Positions 21,893 through 26,408 of a stretch of 26,408 nt of DNA are shown piece by piece. Each line of letters starts with the position of its first letter. The first letter of the stretch is position 1. A program made the translations under genes and the position numbers. The notes below the pieces were generated by a model that did not search any database, was not told the DNA's origin, and saw only the letters and a list, made by a program, of their open reading frames with translations. The stretch lies in NCBI GenBank assembly GCA_030706665.1, contig JAUZOB010000005.1:1-26408 (forward strand), given 5' to 3'. Source of the stretch: Bacteroidota bacterium. GTDB lineage: Bacteria > Bacteroidota > Bacteroidia > Bacteroidales > Prolixibacteraceae.

Positions 21893-22612
21893 ATGCAGCA
21901 AGCTATAATGCTTACAATTCTTAGCATGGTACTGGCATTTGAGTTGGTATTATTTTCTCTGCCGGCATTAAATCAAATTGCTAAGAAGAAGAATTTTTAT
22001 CATGAGACTGCAGTATCCAGCAAACAGGATCAACCGTTGACATTAGGTGGATTAGCTATCTTTGTCGGCTTTTCAATCTCTTCGGTTATCTGTACTTATC
22101 CATATGGCTTTAATGATTTTGTTGCAATAGTCGCTGCTCAGACAATCTTGTTTTTCTTTGGAGTGGTTTATGAAACGATTGGTTTATCAAAGATTCGACA
22201 AACTATTGTTTGCATTGCAGCTTGCGCAATCGTTGTTTATGTCGGAGATGTGCACGTCGATTTAAGTCTCTGGCATATTCCGATGTGGCAGACTGACTTA
22301 ATGTGCATATCCTTGATCCTGATCGGAATGATTTCATTTAGCTTCATTGTGAGTAGACCGGTCCTCATGTATTGGTTTATGTTTCTGATGAGTTTAGGTT
22401 TTTCAATCTTTTTTATTGCAATAAAAAATTACAAGTGGGCTGTGGTAAGTAGTGCATTGTTAGGCTCAATATTGGGAGGCCTTCATTACAATTACGTTAT
22501 CGGTCCCAAAAATATCATACGCCTGGGGAAGACCGGAGTGTATATTGTAAGCATTCTTTTTGGTATTTTTCTTGTTCATCTGTTGCAAAGCCTTTTAGTA
22601 CTTGCAATGTGA
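21893..22612 (+). CDS. WecA/MraY-family membrane protein lacking catalytic motifs
   Basis: A 239-residue protein with about seven or eight membrane helices. Its frame follows WecA-type UDP-GlcNAc:undecaprenyl-phosphate GlcNAc-1-phosphate transferases: ALNQIAKKKNFYHE (25-38), QPLTLGGLAIFVGF (47-60, matching the PRLGG-type region), FFGVVYETIGLSKIRQT (88-104), and GSILGGLHYNYVIGPKNIIRLGKTG (191-215). But the catalytic DD is Tyr93-Glu94, the Asn/Asp loop is replaced by SFIVSRPV (150-157), and MGDxGS has become LGKTG. It is also about 100 residues short at the C-terminus. The frame is open and has its own promoter, so I read it as a pseudoenzyme rather than a decayed gene. Confidence 0.72.
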   Translation: MQQAIMLTILSMVLAFELVLFSLPALNQIAKKKNFYHETAVSSKQDQPLTLGGLAIFVGFSISSVICTYPYGFNDFVAIVAAQTILFFFGVVYETIGLSKIRQTIVCIAACAIVVYVGDVHVDLSLWHIPMWQTDLMCISLILIGMISFSFIVSRPVLMYWFMFLMSLGFSIFFIAIKNYKWAVVSSALLGSILGGLHYNYVIGPKNIIRLGKTGVYIVSILFGIFLVHLLQSLLVLAM

Positions 22613-22688
22613 TTCGGGGTAAAAGTCTTCATTTTCATCCGACTGTCAGAATTGTTTTTGGAAGTCCATATGTGTATTATAGATATAA

Positions 22689-23729
22689 ATGACGATGCCT
22701 TTAGTTGTTAAAGTTGAAGAGTTTTTAAAAAAGGCGGAGAGTCTGCCGGTACTCGATACACGAAGTCCTTCGGAGTATGCCAAAGGGCATATCCCTGGTG
22801 CAATTTCATTTCCTTTATTTGATGATCAGGAGCGTGCCGAGGTAGGGACGCTTTATACAAAGAAAGGAAGAGAACAGGCTGTTCTTCGTGGACTCGAAAT
22901 TGTTGGACCGAAGATGAAGGATTTTGTACTCAATGCAAAAAAACACGGGAACTCTTTACTGTTGTACTGTTGGCGGGGAGGGATGCGCAGCAACAGTATG
23001 GCATGGTTATTAAAAACAGCCGGATTAAGAGTCTGGGTATTGGAGGGTGGCTACAAAGAATATCGGAATTATTTTCGGGAAGCAATCACTCCCACGTTAA
23101 AGCTGATTATGCTGGGTGGCCCGACTGGATGTGGGAAAACAGAGATTCTTTATGAACTAAAACAATTTGGAGAACAGGTTCTTGATTTGGAGGCTTTAGC
23201 CTGTCATAAGGGATCGAGTTTCGGGGCATTGGGACAACCCGCACAACCTACAACCGAACATTTTGGGAATCTTATCTATCATACCTTATGGCATCTTGAT
23301 TTAAGCCGTCCGATATGGATTGAAGGAGAAAGTCAGGGAATCGGCCATGTATTTATTCCTATCGAGTTTTTTGAAAAGATGTGTAAATGTGATATGATTC
23401 ATCTGACGCTTGACAAATTGCTTCGCATAAATCGTTTGGTGAATGAATATGCATCTTTCCCTAAAGAAGATCTGGCAAATGGATTAAATCGCATCTCCCG
23501 ACGATTGGGAGGACAGAATGCAATGTTGGCTATTGATGCTTTAGATCAGTCGGACTATGCTAAAGTTGCAGAGATCGCTTTATCTTATTACGATAAAGCG
23601 TATGAGTTAAGTCTTGCCCAAAGGAGCTCGGATTCTGTAAAATTTATTGCACAACAGGATAATCCGAAGCAGACTGCGCTTGATTTGATGCATTTGGCTC
23701 ACCGGAAATTTTATAAACTTTATCAATAG
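22689..23729 (+). CDS. mnmH: tRNA 2-selenouridine synthase MnmH (SelU)
   Basis: A 346-residue enzyme that replaces sulfur with selenium in 2-thiouridine at the wobble position of tRNAs for Lys, Glu and Gln, using selenophosphate. The N-terminal rhodanese domain has LDTRSPSEYAKGHIPGA (22-38) and the active Cys94 in LYCWRGGMRS. The C-terminal P-loop domain has LGGPTGCGKTEIL (142-154), which binds the geranyl-tRNA/ATP-like substrate, and the family stretch ACHKGSSFGALG (171-182). ATG at 22689 is followed by a second ATG two codons on; either may be used. It needs SelD, found downstream. Confidence 0.95.
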   Translation: MTMPLVVKVEEFLKKAESLPVLDTRSPSEYAKGHIPGAISFPLFDDQERAEVGTLYTKKGREQAVLRGLEIVGPKMKDFVLNAKKHGNSLLLYCWRGGMRSNSMAWLLKTAGLRVWVLEGGYKEYRNYFREAITPTLKLIMLGGPTGCGKTEILYELKQFGEQVLDLEALACHKGSSFGALGQPAQPTTEHFGNLIYHTLWHLDLSRPIWIEGESQGIGHVFIPIEFFEKMCKCDMIHLTLDKLLRINRLVNEYASFPKEDLANGLNRISRRLGGQNAMLAIDALDQSDYAKVAEIALSYYDKAYELSLAQRSSDSVKFIAQQDNPKQTALDLMHLAHRKFYKLYQ

Positions 23730-23808
23730 ACAACTATTCTGCAATCGGAACACTTTTTTCTGTCCTCTTTAATGATGGACAAATTTGTCGATTCTGATAA
23801 AGTAAATT

Positions 23809-23847
23809 ACCTGGCAGAAAGGATTAATTGTTTACTGCCAGGTTTTT
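23809..23847 (+). terminator. Rho-independent terminator after mnmH
   Basis: Perfect 9-bp stem ACCTGGCAG (23809-23817) with CTGCCAGGT (23835-23843), 17-nt loop, T-run to 23847. It lies 79 nt after the mnmH stop and separates it from the yedF operon. Confidence 0.85.
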
Positions 23848-24022
23848 CGAAAAGTGTTAATGGTGAATCGGTGAAGGTAGAAATCGAACAAATTATGATT
23901 CGATATTTTTGATCAATCCTGCTTCTATTTGTAAACTATTGCATATTATTTAAAAAGACAATGATCTGATATTAGAACTTCTCAGTTCCTAAAAATGAAA
24001 ATCTTTTTTTAAGAATTAACCA

Positions 24023-24061
24023 TTCCTCAATGGTAAGTTTTTTACCTTTACCAATAGGTAA
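24023..24061 (+). promoter_or_regulatory. Alternating GGTAA/TTACC blocks before yedF
   Basis: Blocks occur in the order ATTCCTCAATGGTAA (24022-24036), TTACC (24042-24046), TTACC (24048-24052), GGTAA (24057-24061). CCATT pairs with AATGG around CCTC; GGTAA can pair with either TTACC; TTACCT pairs with AGGTAA. Several exclusive hairpins are possible, as in an attenuator, but stems are short (5-6 bp). Confidence 0.3.
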
Positions 24062-24128
24062 TTTCTTCGTGAAAATAAATATGAGAGACTTCTTCTTAGT
24101 TTATAATCAAGGGGTAATATAAAATAAT

Positions 24129-24734
24129 ATGAAATTGGTCGATACGATAGGAATGAGCTGTCCGCAGCCACTCATTCTAACCAAGAGAGCTTTGAGAGAA
24201 GCTTCGAACGGAGAACGATTACGCATAGAGTGTGATAATCAGACTGCTTTTAATAACATTGTAACATATCTCAAAGACCAGTCAATGAATCCGGTCATTC
24301 AGGAAGAGGGGAGTGTATTTATAATTGAAGTTGACAAAAGTGAGTCTTTTAATGTTGCTGCCCCTGCCGAGGCTTGGTGTAATCCCTCTGCTTTAAATCC
24401 GGAATATGTCATTGCAATCAGAAGTGAGCGGATGGGTGAAGGAGATGCTGAATTAGGAAAAATCTTAATCAAAGGATTTATAAACGCTTTAGCAGAACAA
24501 GAGCCTTTGCCAACTCACATCTTATTTTATAATTCAGGAGTAAAATTGGCTGTCAGAGATTCAGGAGTGGAAGAAACGCTTGAACGTTTAGAAGCAGAAG
24601 GTGTCCGGATAATGGTTTGCGGAACATGTGTCGACTATTACGATCTTAAAGATCAACTGGGGGTCGGGATGATTTCAAATATGCTTACCATTACAAATAT
24701 TCTGGCAAGCACCGGTCATATAATTTACCCCTGA
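24129..24734 (+). CDS. yedF: YedF-type selenium metabolism protein
   Basis: A 201-residue two-domain protein matching the sulfurtransferase-like YedF family that co-occurs with selenium genes. Residues 1-70 are a TusA-like domain with the CPxP motif at Cys11 (GMSCPQPLILTKRAL). Residues about 92-201 form a DsrE-like domain with IMVCGTCVDYYDL, giving a Cys164-x-x-Cys167 pair. Both could carry persulfide or perselenide. It starts the operon yedF - aminotransferase - DUF3343 - selD. The family's exact reaction is not known; a Se carrier role is inferred from the company it keeps. Confidence 0.92.
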   Translation: MKLVDTIGMSCPQPLILTKRALREASNGERLRIECDNQTAFNNIVTYLKDQSMNPVIQEEGSVFIIEVDKSESFNVAAPAEAWCNPSALNPEYVIAIRSERMGEGDAELGKILIKGFINALAEQEPLPTHILFYNSGVKLAVRDSGVEETLERLEAEGVRIMVCGTCVDYYDLKDQLGVGMISNMLTITNILASTGHIIYP

Positions 24735-24779
24735 TGTATTTGGTTTATAGTTTTCAGTATAACCTTGAACTAACATTCG

Positions 24780-25898
24780 TTGAACCTATACTTTGACAAT
24801 AGTGCAACCAGTTTCCCAAAACCCAAAGAGGTTTCGGAGGAGATGTCACGTCATGTGCAAAGTATAGGTGGTACTTATGGGCGGTCTGCTTATCCCCGGG
24901 CTATTGCTGCCAGTCGGATCGTAGAGGATTGTCGTGACCGAATTGCTGTAAAACTTGGAGTAGAGAATTCAGGTAATGTATGTTTTACGTCGAATGCGAC
25001 GCATGCATTGAACCTTCTTATCAAAGGCGGTTGCAACCCCGGATCGCATGTGTTGACTTCATCGATGGAGCATAATGCTGTTGCACGTCCGCTAGAATAT
25101 TTACGCAATTTGGGAGTGATCGAATGGGATATCATCGAATCAGAACCTGATGGATCAATAATTCCAGAACTGATAAGATCGAAGTTAAAGGCGAATACAT
25201 CACTTGTAGTTCTTTGCCACATGAGTAATGTGTCGGGAGTGATACAGCCCATTGATGTGATAAAGGATTATATTGGAGAAGTTCCGTTGTTGTTGGATGC
25301 CAGTCAGTCTTTGGGAAATATTCCCGTGGAAGTTGATCGATGGAACGTTGACCAGATTGCTTTTACGGGTCACAAAGGTTTATTGGGGCCGACAGGTACA
25401 GGCGGCTTTTTTATTCGGCACCCTGAATCTGTAAATCCTCTCATTCATGGCGGTACCGGAAGCTCTTCCCACACACTGTCGATGCCCCAGTTCTTGCCTG
25501 ACCGATATGAGGCCGGTACTCCTAATGTCACCGGTCTGTTTGGGTTGCATGGTGCTTTATGCAATGCTCCTGTGCCCATGCATACAAAAGATGATTTTGA
25601 CTGTTTGTTAGGTGAGATTCAAAGAATGGAAAACTTCAAGGTGTATAGGGCCTCTGATATTAAACGACAAGGGGAGCTTTTCTCTGTCGTTCATTCAAGA
25701 ATGAATAGTTCGGAATTAGCCAACCGTCTATTATCTGAATATGGGATTGAGATACGATCAGGGTTGCATTGTGCTTTACTGGCTCACCGGCATTTGGGAA
25801 CAGATGTTCAGGGAACATGCAGGTTTTCTTTTTCTCCTTACCATTCATTAGAAGATCTTCAATATCTGCTGAAAGTGTTCTATGAACTCAATAAATGA
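24780..25898 (+). CDS. Class V aminotransferase, selenocysteine lyase/cysteine desulfurase type
   Basis: A 372-residue PLP enzyme of the SufS/CsdB-like group. Motifs: YFDNSATSFPKP (4-15), SSMEHNAVARPLEYL (94-108), Asp173 in LLDASQS, Schiff-base Lys199 in FTGHKGLLGPTG, RYEAGTPN (242-249), and the active-loop Cys331 in IRSGLHCALLAH. It would release S or Se from cysteine or selenocysteine. The start is TTG at 24780: an in-frame TAA lies at 24771-24773 and the first ATG (codon 22) would cut off the substrate-binding strand. It sits 45 nt after yedF and 1 nt before DUF3343, pointing to selenium supply. Confidence 0.9.
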   Translation: MNLYFDNSATSFPKPKEVSEEMSRHVQSIGGTYGRSAYPRAIAASRIVEDCRDRIAVKLGVENSGNVCFTSNATHALNLLIKGGCNPGSHVLTSSMEHNAVARPLEYLRNLGVIEWDIIESEPDGSIIPELIRSKLKANTSLVVLCHMSNVSGVIQPIDVIKDYIGEVPLLLDASQSLGNIPVEVDRWNVDQIAFTGHKGLLGPTGTGGFFIRHPESVNPLIHGGTGSSSHTLSMPQFLPDRYEAGTPNVTGLFGLHGALCNAPVPMHTKDDFDCLLGEIQRMENFKVYRASDIKRQGELFSVVHSRMNSSELANRLLSEYGIEIRSGLHCALLAHRHLGTDVQGTCRFSFSPYHSLEDLQYLLKVFYELNK

Positions 25899-25899
25899 G

Positions 25900-26112
25900 A
25901 TGATTTTAATTTTTCAAAATATAAGGAAGGTTATCAAAGTAGATAATCTGCTATTAGACAAAAAGATAAAACATCGGATACTACCCGTTCCTAAAGAACA
26001 TTCTTCGGAATGTGGTATGTGTATCGAAATTGAGCCTGTTGATTGTGAATTAGTCAGGTCTTTGTTAATCGAACAGAATATTTCTGTAAGTATTTCTGAA
26101 AAACTAAGCTAA
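25900..26112 (+). CDS. DUF3343 putative Se/S carrier protein
   Basis: A 70-residue protein from the ATG at 25900; an upstream in-frame ATG (25882) lies inside the previous gene and adds six atypical residues. The DUF3343 pattern is clear: LIFQNIRKVIKVDNLL at the start, HRILPVPKEHSSECGMCIEI in the middle with two Cys, and a short C-terminal helix. The family is described as a putative Se/S carrier on the basis of its gene neighbourhoods. Here it is 1 nt after the aminotransferase and 3 nt before selD, which fits that role well. The Cys pair (CGMC) would be the carrier site. Confidence 0.85.
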   Translation: MILIFQNIRKVIKVDNLLLDKKIKHRILPVPKEHSSECGMCIEIEPVDCELVRSLLIEQNISVSISEKLS

Positions 26113-26115
26113 GCC

Positions 26116-26408
26116 ATGGACTTTGATCTTTTATCGACTGTAGAAAACGGAGGTTGCTCAGCAAAGCTTTCACCCAAGCAACTTGAAGGTATTCTGGCAA
26201 AGTTACCCAGGGTAACGCATGAAAATCTAATGGTTGGTATTGATACGCACGATGATGCAGGCGTTTATCGTTTAAATGAAGATACTGCATTGATTTATAC
26301 TACTGACTTCTTCCCACCTGTATGCAGCAATCCATATGAGTTTGGACAAATTGCTGCAGCGAATGCACTAAGTGATGTATATGCAATGGGAGGAAAGCCT
26401 TTATTGGC
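26116..26408 (+). CDS. selD: Selenophosphate synthase SelD, N-terminal part
   Basis: The first 97 codons; the gene runs off the right edge. SelD makes selenophosphate from selenide and ATP. The active-site loop is GGCSAKLSP with Cys14 and Lys17, so this is the Cys form and no in-frame UGA is used. MVGIDTHDDAGVYRL carries the metal/ATP-binding Asp residues, followed by TTDFFPPVCSNPYEFGQIAAANALSDVYAMGGKP, the conserved AIRS-type core. It closes the yedF - aminotransferase - DUF3343 run and serves MnmH upstream. Confidence 0.95.
   Translation, partial: MDFDLLSTVENGGCSAKLSPKQLEGILAKLPRVTHENLMVGIDTHDDAGVYRLNEDTALIYTTDFFPPVCSNPYEFGQIAAANALSDVYAMGGKPLL

Larger units (their letters stand above)
23730..24128. 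other. Intergenic region between mnmH and yedF
   Basis: 399 nt with no gene. It holds the mnmH terminator (23809-23847), a weak hairpin ATCGAA / TTCGAT (23883-23904) followed by a short T-run, and a cluster of short complementary blocks at 24023-24061. Just upstream of yedF no clear TAnnTTTG box is seen. The stretch is longer than needed for a promoter, so a structured leader for the Se operon is possible. Confidence 0.45.

Noticed and set aside
26116..26200. Selenocysteine in the SelD active site
   Set aside because: The codon at the position is TGC, not TGA, so this is the Cys form.
1..26408. CRISPR arrays, transposases, integrases or phage genes
   Set aside because: No regularly spaced repeats and no recombinase or capsid-type motifs were seen on either strand.

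Overview
This 26.4 kb stretch looks like chromosomal DNA from a Bacteroidetes, most likely order Bacteroidales. The evidence is the recurring -7 promoter element of the TAnnTTTG type (once with a perfectly spaced TTTG -33 box), the gene pairs folP-cdaA and DUF1599-DoxX next to tpiA, the M16 peptidase pair, and families common in that phylum (DUF4199, DUF3343, DUF1599). Genes without a clear Shine-Dalgarno sequence fit too. I cannot name a genus from the sequence alone.

Layout, left to right. 1-2.4 kb: 3' end of rsmE, a SixA-type phosphatase, a YfcE-type phosphoesterase and prmA. 2.5-6.9 kb: folP-cdaA (folate synthesis and c-di-AMP synthesis, overlapping by 4 nt), divergent from DUF1599-DoxX, then tpiA between two strong terminators. 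7.0-7.4 kb: a reverse-strand stable-RNA operon, SRP RNA - tRNA-Thr - tRNA-Tyr - tRNA-Gly, with a near-ideal promoter and its own terminator. 7.9-9.9 kb: a tight four-gene membrane operon (TM2, DUF2752, DUF4870-like, M48 metallopeptidase). 9.9-12.1 kb: a decayed copy of the start of a DUF4199 gene, the intact DUF4199 gene, and a GT2 glycosyltransferase. 12.5-13.6 kb: a membrane acyltransferase. 13.7-17.1 kb (reverse): FabK/nitronate-monooxygenase-like flavoprotein and an active/inactive M16 peptidase pair. 17.3-21.7 kb (reverse): wecD-wecE-wecF-wzx, a module like the Fuc4NAc branch of enterobacterial common antigen. 21.9-22.6 kb: a WecA/MraY-family membrane protein that has lost every catalytic motif I can place. 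22.7-26.4 kb: a selenium block made of mnmH, then yedF - class V aminotransferase - DUF3343 - selD (cut by the window end).

How they work together: the wec module would make dTDP-4-acetamido-4,6-dideoxygalactose (WecE then WecD), add it to an undecaprenyl-linked acceptor (WecF) and flip the product (Wzx). The selenium block would release selenium from selenocysteine (aminotransferase), pass it through carrier-like proteins (YedF, DUF3343) to SelD, which makes selenophosphate for MnmH to place in tRNA wobble uridines. The most unusual items are the WecA-like pseudoenzyme beside the wec module, the compact Se carrier operon, the DUF4199 remnant with a preserved leader, and a possibly leaderless wecD mRNA.
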